Made by a program: the position numbers and the translations under genes. The notes beneath the pieces are model-generated. The model ran no database searches. It saw nothing but the letters and a program-made list of their open reading frames with translations, and was not told the DNA's origin. Positions 1 through 8,582 of a stretch of DNA of 57,275 nucleotides are shown in pieces (within the stretch, counting starts at the first letter, position 1; every line of letters starts with the position of its first letter). Origin of the DNA: Candidatus Avelusimicrobium cornigerorum (lineage in GTDB: Bacteria; Elusimicrobiota; Elusimicrobia; Elusimicrobiales; Elusimicrobiaceae); assembly GCA_002309715.1 (NCBI GenBank), contig DBXW01000012.1, forward strand, positions 1 through 57,275, written 5' to 3'.

Positions 1-286
1 TTATAGTGTCCAAACTGTGCCCAGTATATTCATAGTTTTCAAGAATTTTTTTAGGAGTTTTTATTATTTATCGACGAGAGATAATAATTATAGTATGTAA
101 AAAATCTTGGGAATTTAAGTTGTGCGGATATAGTTTACGGAAAAAGCGCATATAATTTAGATTTTGTCGACGATAAAAAGCGAAAATCCGAGCATTTACT
201 GTACACCATACAGGGTCCACTAAGAATATACACTTTTTTGCTTTTTTTGCGTTTTTTGCTTTTGCAGACACCGACGAGAAAGTATA
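1..286. other. AT-rich stretch with no convincing gene
   Basis: No protein or RNA gene can be supported here. A 67-codon minus-strand reading frame (271 to 68) exists, but it begins in a low-complexity run of repeated TTTTTTGC units (about 237-265), which makes an Ala/Lys-rich start. It lacks a clear ribosome binding site and resembles no family I recognise. The segment lies just beyond the terminator of tRNA-Arg. Confidence 0.5.
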
Positions 287-318
287 AGAAAAAAACCCGC
301 TCTCTTCTGAGAACGGGT
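287..318 (-). terminator. Rho-independent terminator of tRNA-Arg
   Basis: Read on the minus strand, a stem of ACCCGTTCTC pairs with GAGAGCGGGT around an AGAA loop and runs straight into seven or more T residues. It lies 14 bp beyond the 3' end of the tRNA, so it ends that transcript. Confidence 0.9.
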
Positions 319-331
319 ATTTAAGTTAGTA

Positions 332-403
332 TGCGCCCAACAGGAATCGAACTTGTATCTTCAGCTCCGCAGGCTGACACTCTATCCATTGAGCTATGGG
401 CGC
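332..403 (-). tRNA. tRNA-Arg (anticodon GCG)
   Basis: The minus strand folds into a full 72-nt cloverleaf: 7-bp acceptor stem GCGCCCA/TGGGCGC, D stem GCTC/GAGT, perfect 5-bp anticodon stem TCAGC/GCTGA, and T loop TTCGATT. The seven-base anticodon loop CTGCGGA puts GCG at positions 34-36. A at position 20 and C at 35 are the usual arginine identity bases. The T stem carries one A.C mismatch. CCA is not encoded. Most bacteria read CGU/CGC/CGA with an ACG (inosine) tRNA, so GCG is unusual. Confidence 0.93.
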
Positions 404-469
404 GGAAATTGTTTTCGCTAGATTCCCGCATCCGCGGAAATCTATTACTCCAAAAATTACTACTTAATT

Positions 470-498
470 ATTCTAACATTTTTTTTTACTATTTTCAA
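470..498 (-). promoter_or_regulatory. sigma70-type promoter of tRNA-Arg
   Basis: On the minus strand TTGAAA (498-493) is separated by exactly 17 bp from TAGAAT (475-470). A TG dinucleotide one base before the -10 makes it an extended -10 box. Transcription would start about 60 nt before the mature tRNA. Confidence 0.75.
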
Positions 499-587
499 AC
501 TCTTATACGATGGCAGCCACACTATATAAACGGAAAATTTAAAAAGAGACTTTGGAAACTTGCGGGGGTATTGGGCGCGGTTGTATT

Positions 588-623
588 AAAACACCCCAGG
601 AAATATTTTCCATGGGGTGTTTG
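588..623 (-). terminator. Terminator after oadB
   Basis: An inverted repeat AAACACCCCA / TGGGGTGTTT lies 26 bp beyond the oadB stop, with a short T run on the minus strand. It closes the decarboxylase operon. Confidence 0.85.
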
Positions 624-648
624 CAAAAACGTCAATTATTAACGTCAA

Positions 649-1812
649 TTATTTGAGTAGGGCCAGTAGCACGCCGGCGGCTACTGCGCTGCCGATCACT
701 CCGGCCACGTTGGGCCCCATCGCGTGCATGAGCAAGTAGTTTTGCTTGTCATATTCAAGCCCTACTTTGTTGGACACGCGCGCGGCCATCGGCACGGCGG
801 ATACGCCCGCAGAGCCGATAAGCGGGTTGATTTTTGTTTTACTAAATACGTTCATCAGTTTAGCCAGTAACACGCCGGAAGCCGTTGCAATAGAAAACGC
901 AATAATACCCAACACCAAAATGCCTAATGTTTCCGTTACCAAGAAATGATCGGCTTGTAATTTAGAGCCCACAGACAGGCCGAGCAAGATAGTAACGATA
1001 TTGCAAAACTCGTTTTGCAAAGTTTTGCTTAACCGTTCGGCTACACCCGATTCTTTGACTAAGTTGCCAAATGTAAGTGCACCGATTAACGGCGCAGCAG
1101 ACGGCAACAACAGCGCGCACAAGAGCAAAATCACAATCGGGAACAAGATTTTCTCGCGTTTAGATACCGGGCGCAGTTGCGTCATGCGGATTTTGCGTTC
1201 GGCATCCGTCGTCAAAAGTTTCATAATAGGCGGTTGAATAATCGGTACTAAAGCCATGTAGGAATAAGCGGCCACGGCAATGGCTCCCAGTAAATCGGGT
1301 GCGAGACGCGACGTCAAATAAATAGATGTCGGGCCGTCTGCTCCGCCGATAATACCGATAGACGCGGCTTCTTTTAAGCCAAAGGCAAAGAGTTGGTTAT
1401 CACCAATATAAATGTACGATAAGCCGATTGCGCCGATGAGCGTAGCGAAAATACCGAACTGCGCCGCCCCGCCCAGTAACGCCATTTTCGGGTTGGCAAT
1501 TAGCGGCCCAAAGTCCGTCATTGCGCCTACCGCCATAAAGATAAATAGCGGGAATAAGCCCGTATTGATGCCAGCGTTAAACACAATGCCTAAAAAACCG
1601 TTGGGCCCGGCAATTTCTTCGCCAACCGGCATGGGGATATTAGCCAGCAGTCCGCCAAAAGCAATCGGCACGAGTAGCAGCGGCTCAAATTGTTTTTTAA
1701 TACCGAGCCACAACAAGAAACAGCAAACGGCAATCATTACAAGTTGTTGCCACGAAACGGAATAAATACCCGTCGTTTGCCAGATTTGATTAAATGCTTG
1801 TGCAAAGTCCAT
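649..1812 (-). CDS. oadB: Na+-pumping decarboxylase beta subunit (OadB family)
   Basis: Integral membrane subunit that couples decarboxylation of the carboxybiotin carrier to Na+ export. The 387-residue protein is almost entirely hydrophobic, with about nine or more membrane segments. It carries the family's signature block around residues 150-165 (IGIIGGADGPTSIYLTSR), which contributes to the Na+/carboxybiotin site, and the later NVAGVIGSAVAAG block near the C-terminus. Length matches OadB/MmdB/GcdB. It follows oadA by 8 bp with a GGAG ribosome binding site and is last in the operon. The beta subunit alone cannot distinguish oxaloacetate from methylmalonyl-CoA or glutaconyl-CoA pumps. The neighbouring alpha subunit favours oxaloacetate. 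Confidence 0.95.
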   Translation of the reverse strand: MDFAQAFNQIWQTTGIYSVSWQQLVMIAVCCFLLWLGIKKQFEPLLLVPIAFGGLLANIPMPVGEEIAGPNGFLGIVFNAGINTGLFPLFIFMAVGAMTDFGPLIANPKMALLGGAAQFGIFATLIGAIGLSYIYIGDNQLFAFGLKEAASIGIIGGADGPTSIYLTSRLAPDLLGAIAVAAYSYMALVPIIQPPIMKLLTTDAERKIRMTQLRPVSKREKILFPIVILLLCALLLPSAAPLIGALTFGNLVKESGVAERLSKTLQNEFCNIVTILLGLSVGSKLQADHFLVTETLGILVLGIIAFSIATASGVLLAKLMNVFSKTKINPLIGSAGVSAVPMAARVSNKVGLEYDKQNYLLMHAMGPNVAGVIGSAVAAGVLLALLK

Positions 1813-1820
1813 AGTGACTC

Positions 1821-3614
1821 CTATTTAATCTCGGCTAGCGCATGGCCTGTTTGAATTTGGTCGCCTTGTTTGACGAGGAAATGAACTGTTCCGGCGGCCG
1901 GAGCGGCAACCGGGGTTTCCATTTTCATTGCTTCCATAACCAGAATTTCTTGTCCTTCGGCTACGCGGTCGCCTTCTTTAACGCTAAAGCGCAGTACCGC
2001 ACCGGGCACAGGCGCGTTGACCGTAGCACCCGCTCCGGCCGCGGGTTTAGCGGTCGTTTGTGCAGGTGCGCTTGCACCGACGCCCACATTATAGCGTTTG
2101 CCGTTGACTACTGCGGTGGTATCGTTTTCAAACGAAACGGTATAGGTTTTGCCTTCCACGGTTACGCTGACAGGGCCTTCTTGTTTAGTGGCCGGTTTTA
2201 CATCGGCGGCCCAGCGGATACCGTTAATTTTGGCTTCGCCTTTTAAGTACATCAGCCCTTTATCCGCGCACGTAGCGACGATAAAAGCATTTTCTTCACT
2301 CACGGGTAAGCCCGCTTCTTTAAGTTTGGCTTCCGCCACTTTTAAGCCCTTTTTCGGGTCGGCGTCGTTAATCTCAAGCGGCGTCTTGGTGGTGGGTTCG
2401 CGTTTTAATTGTTCGCTGGCGATTTTGACAATTTCCGGGTCTGCTTTGACGGGAGTTTTGCCGAAATAGCCCAGCACCATTTTGCCGTATCCTTCGGTAA
2501 TTTTTTTCCACGGCCCGAACATCACGTTGGCGTATGCTTGTTGGAAATAGAATTGCGAAACGGGGGTTACGGAAGTACCGAACCCGCCGAGTTTGACGCA
2601 CTCGCCCATGGCTTTTACTACTTCGGGGAATTTGTCAAATGTACCGTTGTCGCGCATCATTTGCGTGTTGGCGGTCAACGCACCGCCGGGCAACGGCGAG
2701 AACGGAATAATCGGGTTGACCTTGGTGGCCTCGGGCGGCAAGAAGTATTTGCTCATGCAATCTTGGAATACGTTTTCGGCCTCTTGAATTTTCTTCGGGT
2801 CAATATCTAACGTATATTCCGTACCGCGCAAAGCGTGCCACATGGTTAAAATATCGGGTTGGCACGTACCGCCGGAAACGGGTTTCATGGACAGGTCCAA
2901 CGAATCCGCCCCCGCTTTGATGGCTTCTAAACAACAAGCAATAGAATTGCCCGCCGTTTCGTGCGTGTGGAAAACAATTTTGGTACCGGCCGGCAATACG
3001 CGGCGCGCCATGGCAATCGTTTCTCCGACGGTGTGGGGGGTGGAAGTACCGGACGCGTCTTTAAAACATACAGAGTCAAACGGAACGCCGGATTTTAAAA
3101 TATCCTTTAAAACTTTTTCATAAAATTCAGCGGTATGAATTTTCCCCGTCGTGTCCCACCCCGGAGCGAGGGACATCATGGTCACGCAGATTTCATGTTT
3201 AAGGCCGGCGTCGTGGATGCATTGACCGGAGTAAATCAAGTTATTTACGTCGTTTAAAGCATCAAAGTTGCGAATCGTGGTTGTGCCGTGTTTTTTAAAT
3301 AACTGTGCGTGGGCTTTGATAACGTCGGAAGATTGGCTGTCTAACCCTACCACGTTTACCCCGCGGGCCAAGGTTTGTAAGTTAGCATCCGGCCCCGCTG
3401 TTTTGCGGAACGTGTCCATCATATCAAAGGCGTTTTCGTTGCAGTAAAAGAACAACGCCTGAAAGCGCGCACCGCCGCCAAATTCCATGTGGGAAATTCC
3501 GGCGTGGCGGGCTGCTTCTACCGCGGGCATAAAGTCTTTGGTGAGTACGCGCGCTCCATAGACAGATTGAAATCCGTCGCGAAACGCAGTGAGCATAAAG
3601 TTAATTTTTTTCAT
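1821..3614 (-). CDS. oadA: Oxaloacetate decarboxylase / pyruvate carboxylase B-type alpha subunit
   Basis: A 597-residue biotin carboxyltransferase. The N-terminal TIM barrel (about 1-300) begins with FRDGFQS, which matches the DxxQS metal-site motif. It carries FKDASGTSTP (catalytic Lys/Asp region) and HTHETAGNS, whose H-x-H binds the divalent metal. A conserved PycB/OadA domain follows (about 310-460). After an Ala/Pro/Thr linker comes a biotinyl domain with EAMKMET, where Lys564 is the biotin attachment site. Carboxyltransferase and biotin carrier are therefore one polypeptide, as in Na+-pump oxaloacetate decarboxylases. With oadG upstream and oadB downstream the complex should decarboxylate oxaloacetate to pyruvate and pump Na+. 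Substrate is inferred from family and not proven. Confidence 0.92.
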   Translation of the reverse strand: MKKINFMLTAFRDGFQSVYGARVLTKDFMPAVEAARHAGISHMEFGGGARFQALFFYCNENAFDMMDTFRKTAGPDANLQTLARGVNVVGLDSQSSDVIKAHAQLFKKHGTTTIRNFDALNDVNNLIYSGQCIHDAGLKHEICVTMMSLAPGWDTTGKIHTAEFYEKVLKDILKSGVPFDSVCFKDASGTSTPHTVGETIAMARRVLPAGTKIVFHTHETAGNSIACCLEAIKAGADSLDLSMKPVSGGTCQPDILTMWHALRGTEYTLDIDPKKIQEAENVFQDCMSKYFLPPEATKVNPIIPFSPLPGGALTANTQMMRDNGTFDKFPEVVKAMGECVKLGGFGTSVTPVSQFYFQQAYANVMFGPWKKITEGYGKMVLGYFGKTPVKADPEIVKIASEQLKREPTTKTPLEINDADPKKGLKVAEAKLKEAGLPVSEENAFIVATCADKGLMYLKGEAKINGIRWAADVKPATKQEGPVSVTVEGKTYTVSFENDTTAVVNGKRYNVGVGASAPAQTTAKPAAGAGATVNAPVPGAVLRFSVKEGDRVAEGQEILVMEAMKMETPVAAPAAGTVHFLVKQGDQIQTGHALAEIK

Positions 3615-3637
3615 AGAGTTTTATTTCCTTGTATAAG

Positions 3638-3853
3638 TTATTTTGCAAATCTTTTGGCGGTGGCAATAGCAACGGCTAATAAAGCGTTGTCTGCTCCGTC
3701 GGCAGTAACTGCGGGGAATTTTTTGTCCATCCACGCAACAAACGCGCCTAAAATCTTCATCATTCCAATCAGTAAGATTAAGAACGACAGTACAATTAGC
3801 ATACCGATAGCGGTAATGTTAATTGACTGTAAAAATAAATTTTCTGCACTCAT
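3638..3853 (-). CDS. oadG: Decarboxylase gamma subunit, OadG-like
   Basis: A 71-residue protein with one N-terminal membrane helix (about 12-38) followed by a short, partly charged cytoplasmic tail, the architecture of OadG/MmdD. In the family this subunit anchors and stabilises the alpha-beta complex. The ATG overlaps the birA stop by 4 bp (ATGA), so translation is probably coupled to biotin ligase. OadA starts 23 bp downstream. Sequence is poorly conserved in this family, so the call rests on size, topology and position. Confidence 0.8.
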   Translation of the reverse strand: MSAENLFLQSINITAIGMLIVLSFLILLIGMMKILGAFVAWMDKKFPAVTADGADNALLAVAIATAKRFAK

Positions 3854-4554
3854 GATAATACATCTCCTATATATATTTCTTGTTGGCCTTGGGCGGTGCG
3901 CATAAGCAACGTGCCGCGTGGGGAAACCCCCTCGGCCAGACCAAAAATCGTTTTTTCGCCGTCTTTAACGGTAATTTCTGTACCTAAAGCCGCAAAGCGT
4001 TTTATGTAGGCGGCGTGAATGGTTTCAAATCCTTTTTCACATAAAGCCGGGTAGTCTTGCCAAAAAAATTGCAAGACGTTTTCCAACACCGTTTCGCGTG
4101 TGGTCTGCACTCCTAACATTTTTAATGAAGTGGCCGGTTGGCCGACGTGCGATACATCATTTTGGTTGATATTGATGCCCACCCCCAGCACCACGGCCTG
4201 AAAAACAGATTTGTCAAAAACGGCTTCGCTTAAAATACCGCTTATTTTTTGAGCGTTTACTTGCACGTCGTTAGGCCATTTAATAGTAGGGGAAAGCCCA
4301 TAAGTTTCCAATGCCCGGCAAATACTTAGTGCCATCAGTTGCGTCAAACTGGCTAAAAAAGGATTGTACGGCGGTTTTAAAAGAACGGAAAAATAAAGCC
4401 CACCCATTTGAGAAACCCAGGTGCGGTCGTAACGGCCGCGTCCGGCGGTTTGGCAATCGGCATATACTACCGTGCCGTGGGGCAAATCGGCTCGGTGCAT
4501 TTTTAGGTATGTATTGGTGGAGTCCACCGTGTCTAAATGTAGCAACCGGCTCAT
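3850..4554 (-). CDS. birA: Biotin-[carboxyl carrier protein] ligase
   Basis: Transfers biotin from biotinyl-AMP to the carrier lysine. The 234-residue protein has the biotin/ATP loop GRGRYDRTW at 38-46 and KWPNDV at 92-97, followed by KISGIL (about 103-108), all class hallmarks. It begins directly with the catalytic domain, so it lacks the N-terminal DNA-binding domain of E. coli BirA and should not act as a repressor. Its stop overlaps the oadG start. This couples it to the biotin-dependent decarboxylase whose OadA Lys564 is its likely substrate. Confidence 0.95.
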   Translation of the reverse strand: MSRLLHLDTVDSTNTYLKMHRADLPHGTVVYADCQTAGRGRYDRTWVSQMGGLYFSVLLKPPYNPFLASLTQLMALSICRALETYGLSPTIKWPNDVQVNAQKISGILSEAVFDKSVFQAVVLGVGININQNDVSHVGQPATSLKMLGVQTTRETVLENVLQFFWQDYPALCEKGFETIHAAYIKRFAALGTEITVKDGEKTIFGLAEGVSPRGTLLMRTAQGQQEIYIGDVLS

Positions 4555-4602
4555 ATAATTATTATATCAAATTAACAGCAAGCGTAAGGGAAAGGATACG
4601 GC

Positions 4603-6540
4603 TTATTTTCCCGAGCGTAAAACCGGCGGTTTGGCTGCGCGCATATATGTTTTTTTGGTGGGTTTTTGAGAGCGACGCTTTTGGGCTTTTTTTGAAGATT
4701 GGGCAGAAGTGTTTTTAACTCCGTAAAAGTTCAAAATGCCTTGATAAAGCGCTTGGACAAATTGACTACGTCCTTGCGGATCGCGCGCCAGTTTTTCTTG
4801 TTGCGGTAAAATAAGGAAAGCATTTTCAACCAAAATGCTGGGCATTTGGGCAATGCGCGGAATAAACAAAATATCGTTGGCAATCATACCGTTATCGGGC
4901 AGTTTAACGCGCTTGGTGAAAGATCGGTAAACGGCTTGCGCCAATTTAAAACTGTGAGGATAGTTGTAATATACGGAGTATCCGCGTGGCCGGGAAAGCG
5001 GGTTAATCGTTTCCGGTAAGGCGTTATAATGTAGGCTGATAAAAATATGGGCGTTTTCTTTTAAAGCCAGTTGATAACGCTCTTGCAGAGTCATGCGGTT
5101 GTTGCCATGGCGTGTTAAAATAACGGTGGCTCCTTGCGCTTCCAAAAGGGGTTTTAATTCTTCGGCCAAGGCTAATGTGGCTTCATATTCTAAATATCCG
5201 GTCGGGCCGATAGCGCCGTCGTAAGGAGTTTTGCGTCGCGGACTATGTCCGGCATCTAACAAAATGCGTGCCCCGGTGAGCGGTTTTTCTTTGGTGGGGG
5301 AGAGAACGGGCTTATGCATTAAATCAAGCACTAAATCGCCATTTTCAAAATCGTAAGCGTGTCCCCAGGGCAGAACATCTTTTTTAAAGTATATTTTGAA
5401 CAGTACGAGGTTTTCTTCCGGTTGTGTCCAGGTTACATTTTCAACAAGCGGGCTGGTGGTATCTGTAGTAAAATTCTCTTCAAAATTATCGGTATAGTAG
5501 AAAGTAATTTCCAAGCGGTTATTAAATTCGTGTACGCTGATAGGTACTTGGCGTTTGCCGGAAAAAACAAAACGTGTTTTGTCCGGCAAAACAGTGAGCG
5601 TCATTTCTTGCAAGTGGTTAAGGGGGGATTTTTCTTTAGGGAAAAGGTATAATTTTTCTTTTTCCAACCAAGCCGTTTCCGTGTCAGATAATCGGATGCG
5701 GTATTGGTTGTTAAGCCGTCCGGTAATTTGCGCACGCCCGTAAGCGCGGTAAAAGGGGTATAAGTTTTCCCGTTCGGTGGGGATTTTGCGCAGTTTTACA
5801 CCCGGGCTTAATACTTCGGCGCTGCGAATCAATTCTTTGGCAGATAAAATTTTGACCTTTTCTTTAGCGGTTATTTTGGCAGTGGTTTGGTTGGGCCCTT
5901 CTTTCATACGATAAACAATTTTAGTGGTTTTGGCTTTTTGTTGCGGGTCTACGATAAATTGCGCGCGGTATACCCCGGGAGAGGCGGCCTCTTCTTTTAA
6001 CGGGATATCTTTCCCGTTTTTTAAACCGGAGAGCGTAGCGGTTACTTGCGCATTAGGGGTTCCGCGAGCATATAAGTCCAACGTGTCGCCGGGCAACATT
6101 TCCACCGGCGATTGCGGGAAAATTTCTTCGGGATCAAAAGAGGCTTTTTCGGTATATTTGCCGATATCGGTGCCCGGTACGGTAATATGACGAACGGCTT
6201 GGTAAATTGCGTTTGGGGTAGAAGCAACCAAGGTAAAAGTAAAATTTCCGCTTTCTACCGGTAAAAAAGTTAAAAATGCTCCGTTATCGTGCACGGGAAC
6301 AGCCGTTTCATTGATGGTCAATTTGACCGGGCCCGGTACGTTGAGTTTGCCGAAAATAAAAATAGATTTTGCTCCGCGTGCCACGGTGGCGTTTTCGTGG
6401 GGGAATTGAACGGTAATGGGCGCGTCTTTAGGGGTAGTTTTCTCTTGCGCAGGCAGGTAGGGGGCAACGGGTAAATCTTCAGCCAGCGACCAAGAAACTG
6501 TCCCACACGTAAGTAAAAACAAAAAAAGTATTTTTTTCAT
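4603..6540 (-). CDS. Secreted N-acetylmuramoyl-L-alanine amidase (Amidase_3)
   Basis: Cleaves the amide bond between N-acetylmuramic acid and the stem peptide during cell separation. I start at the ATG at 6540 (645 residues), because it opens a clean signal peptide MKKILFLFLLTCGTVSWSLA; an upstream in-frame ATG at 6588 would spoil it. An Ig/SH3-like N-terminal part and an AMIN-like beta domain (about 330-420) precede the catalytic Amidase_3 domain. The zinc ligands are visible as DAGH, the Glu in GYLEYE, and SLHYNA, with the catalytic Glu in LVENAFL. The C-terminus is a Lys/Arg-rich tail. birA follows after 48 bp on the same strand. An EnvC-like activator at 46625-47782 is a candidate partner (inference). 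Confidence 0.9.
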   Translation of the reverse strand: MKKILFLFLLTCGTVSWSLAEDLPVAPYLPAQEKTTPKDAPITVQFPHENATVARGAKSIFIFGKLNVPGPVKLTINETAVPVHDNGAFLTFLPVESGNFTFTLVASTPNAIYQAVRHITVPGTDIGKYTEKASFDPEEIFPQSPVEMLPGDTLDLYARGTPNAQVTATLSGLKNGKDIPLKEEAASPGVYRAQFIVDPQQKAKTTKIVYRMKEGPNQTTAKITAKEKVKILSAKELIRSAEVLSPGVKLRKIPTERENLYPFYRAYGRAQITGRLNNQYRIRLSDTETAWLEKEKLYLFPKEKSPLNHLQEMTLTVLPDKTRFVFSGKRQVPISVHEFNNRLEITFYYTDNFEENFTTDTTSPLVENVTWTQPEENLVLFKIYFKKDVLPWGHAYDFENGDLVLDLMHKPVLSPTKEKPLTGARILLDAGHSPRRKTPYDGAIGPTGYLEYEATLALAEELKPLLEAQGATVILTRHGNNRMTLQERYQLALKENAHIFISLHYNALPETINPLSRPRGYSVYYNYPHSFKLAQAVYRSFTKRVKLPDNGMIANDILFIPRIAQMPSILVENAFLILPQQEKLARDPQGRSQFVQALYQGILNFYGVKNTSAQSSKKAQKRRSQKPTKKTYMRAAKPPVLRSGK

Positions 6541-6549
6541 CCTTATAAA

Positions 6550-6559
6550 ATGATAACAT
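6550..6559. promoter_or_regulatory. Overlapping divergent -10 boxes
   Basis: Only 25 bp separate the amidase ATG (minus) from the nif3-like ATG (plus). On the plus strand TGA-TAACAT (-10 at 6554-6559) predicts a start at about 6566, exactly the ATG. On the minus strand TGT-TATCAT (6555-6550) predicts a start about 3 nt before the amidase ATG. Both look like extended -10 boxes occupying the same bases, so the two promoters should exclude each other. No good -35 was required or seen. Confidence 0.5.
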
Positions 6560-6565
6560 AATTCT

Positions 6566-7318
6566 ATGGGAAAATGCGAAGACATCATCCGGTTTTTAGA
6601 TACATACTTAGACAGTGCCCATATTGCAGATGCCAGTTATAACGGGCTGCAAGTAGCCGGCAAAACGGAAATTAAAAAGATAGTTTTTGGTGTTTCCGCG
6701 TCGTTAGAGTTGTTTAAAAAAGCAAAAGTTGCCCAGGCTGATTTAATTGTGGTGCACCACGGTCTTTTATGGGGAAAAGAACAACCCCTGACAGGGTTGT
6801 TTCGCCAGCGGGTAGCCTTTTTACTTAAAAACGATTTAAATTTAGCCGCCTATCATTTGCCGTTAGATAAGCATCCGGTCATTGGGCATAATGCGTGCCT
6901 AATGCGGGCGGTAAAAGCCCGGCAAATTTGTCCGTTTGGCGAGTACCACGGCGAAGATATCGGTTTTTGCGGCACGGTGCCAAATCAATCACTGGGCGAA
7001 CTGGTTAAAACGTGGGAAAAGTTTTGTCAAACAAAAGCGCAAGTGTTGGCATTTGGCCCGAAGAAAATTCGCTCGTTGGCTGTCGTTAGCGGTGGGGCAC
7101 ATAGTTTGTTGCCGCAGGCCATTAGCCGTGGGTGTGATTTATACGTTACCGGCGTGTTGGATGAGCCGGTACAGGAGTGGTGCCGCGAGGGGCACATTAA
7201 CTGTGTGGCGTTGGGACATTATAATTCTGAAAAACCCGGCATTTTGGCATTGGAACGGTTGGTGGCTAAAAAATTTAAAGTGGAAACGGAATTTATAGAT
7301 ATTGCCAACCCGATTTAG
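6566..7318 (+). CDS. Nif3-like dinuclear metal-binding protein (DUF34/YbgI)
   Basis: A 250-residue member of the Nif3/YbgI family, which forms hexameric toroids with a di-metal site. YbgI-type proteins are sometimes annotated as GTP cyclohydrolase I type 2, a role that remains uncertain. Visible ligands are VHHG (residues about 64-67, the paired His of the metal site) and the C-terminal GHYNSE motif (His and Glu ligands). Length matches the simple form without the inserted PII-like domain. The start has no ribosome binding site, and the -10 box lies six bases upstream, so the mRNA may be leaderless. Confidence 0.9.
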   Translation: MGKCEDIIRFLDTYLDSAHIADASYNGLQVAGKTEIKKIVFGVSASLELFKKAKVAQADLIVVHHGLLWGKEQPLTGLFRQRVAFLLKNDLNLAAYHLPLDKHPVIGHNACLMRAVKARQICPFGEYHGEDIGFCGTVPNQSLGELVKTWEKFCQTKAQVLAFGPKKIRSLAVVSGGAHSLLPQAISRGCDLYVTGVLDEPVQEWCREGHINCVALGHYNSEKPGILALERLVAKKFKVETEFIDIANPI

Positions 7319-7339
7319 AATAATTAAGGAAGGAAATAC

Positions 7340-8572
7340 ATGGAAAAGACATTGTTGAAGAAAATTGATACTTACGCAAAAAATGTAATAGATTTGCAAA
7401 CGCACATGATTGCTTGCCCGGCGGTTTCTCCGCATCAGGGGGGAAAGGGTGAAAACCAAAAGGCGGTTTATTTACTTTCCGTGCTGAAAAAAATGAAATT
7501 TGATGAAGTGTCCGTTATTAACATCAAAGATAAAGCGGCCGAAGGCGGTTTCCGCCCGAATATCGTTGCCAAATACTACGGTAAGAATAAGGATAAGACC
7601 TTGTGGGTAATGGCTCATATGGACGTAGTTCCGGCGGGGGATTTATCGCTTTGGAAATCTGATCCGTTTAAAGCCGTTGTAAAAGGGGATCGTATTTACG
7701 GGCGCGGTTCCGAAGATAACCAACAAGGTTTAGTATCCGGACTTTTGGCCGTTAAGGCAATGATGGACACGGGCATTCGCCCGCCGTGCAACTATGCCCT
7801 CTTGTTTAATGCGGATGAAGAAATGGGTAGCGAGTATGGTCTGCTCTCTATTTTAAAAGATCACGCTCATTTATTTGGAAAAGAAGATCAGTTTTTGGTG
7901 CCCGATGGCGGCCAACCCGATGGTAATATGGTGGAAGTGGCCGAAAAAAATATGTTGTGGGTGAAACTTACTGTCTACGGAGAACAGACGCACGCATCTA
8001 CTCCTAAAGCAGGTGCCAATGCCAACCGCGCGGCTGCGTATTTAACGGTGGCACTTGATGAGCATTTGTATAAAAAATTTAATAAGAAAAATGCGCTTTT
8101 CGCGCCGGAATCGGCCAGTACTTTTGAGCCGACCAAACGCGAAGCCAACGTGCCGAACGTCAATACCATCCCCGGACGGGAAGTATTGTATTTGGATTGC
8201 CGCATTTTGCCTTGTTACACCAATAAACAAGTGATGGATGAGATTGTCAAAATTGCCAAACAAATTGAAAAGAGATTTAAAGTAAAAATAAAAATTGAGT
8301 GGTTGATTGATGACGTGTCCAAATCTACCGATCCTGAAAAGCAAGTGGTTCAACTGACCAAAACTGCGGTAGAATCCGTCTATAAAAATAAGCCCCGTAT
8401 TATGGGCGTTGGCGGCGGAACGGTGGGCGCGTATTTGCGCAATGCCGGTTTTCCGGCGGTAGTATATTCCAAGTTGGACGAGAAAATGCATCAGCCCAAC
8501 GAATACTCCAGCATCAAAAATACGCTCGGTGATGCCAAAGTGTTTGCGCTTGTGGCGATGCGCTTTAAATAA
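7340..8572 (+). CDS. M20 family metallo-hydrolase (peptidase / DapE-ArgE type)
   Basis: A 410-residue cytoplasmic zinc hydrolase. The complete M20 ligand set is present: AHMDV (His and catalytic Asp), GSEDNQQG (bridging Asp), DEEMGS (catalytic Glu and ligand Glu), VPDGG (Asp), and MHQPNE (His near the C-terminus). The lid dimerisation domain sits between about 200 and 310. Closest in flavour to ArgE/DapE/CPG2-type deacylases and dipeptidases; substrate cannot be told from sequence. A strong AAGGAAGG ribosome binding site precedes the ATG. A pseudopilin gene follows after 10 bp, but no functional link is evident. Confidence 0.88.
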   Translation: MEKTLLKKIDTYAKNVIDLQTHMIACPAVSPHQGGKGENQKAVYLLSVLKKMKFDEVSVINIKDKAAEGGFRPNIVAKYYGKNKDKTLWVMAHMDVVPAGDLSLWKSDPFKAVVKGDRIYGRGSEDNQQGLVSGLLAVKAMMDTGIRPPCNYALLFNADEEMGSEYGLLSILKDHAHLFGKEDQFLVPDGGQPDGNMVEVAEKNMLWVKLTVYGEQTHASTPKAGANANRAAAYLTVALDEHLYKKFNKKNALFAPESASTFEPTKREANVPNVNTIPGREVLYLDCRILPCYTNKQVMDEIVKIAKQIEKRFKVKIKIEWLIDDVSKSTDPEKQVVQLTKTAVESVYKNKPRIMGVGGGTVGAYLRNAGFPAVVYSKLDEKMHQPNEYSSIKNTLGDAKVFALVAMRFK

Positions 8573-8582
8573 GGAGAATAAA

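Noticed and set aside
68..271. 67-codon minus-strand frame
   Set aside because: Low-complexity start, no ribosome binding site, unusual composition and no recognisable family.
331..642. 103-codon plus-strand frame across tRNA-Arg
   Set aside because: It runs antisense through a perfect cloverleaf and a terminator.
2409..2810. Antisense frames within oadA and other large genes
   Set aside because: Shadow frames of strongly conserved coding sequence.
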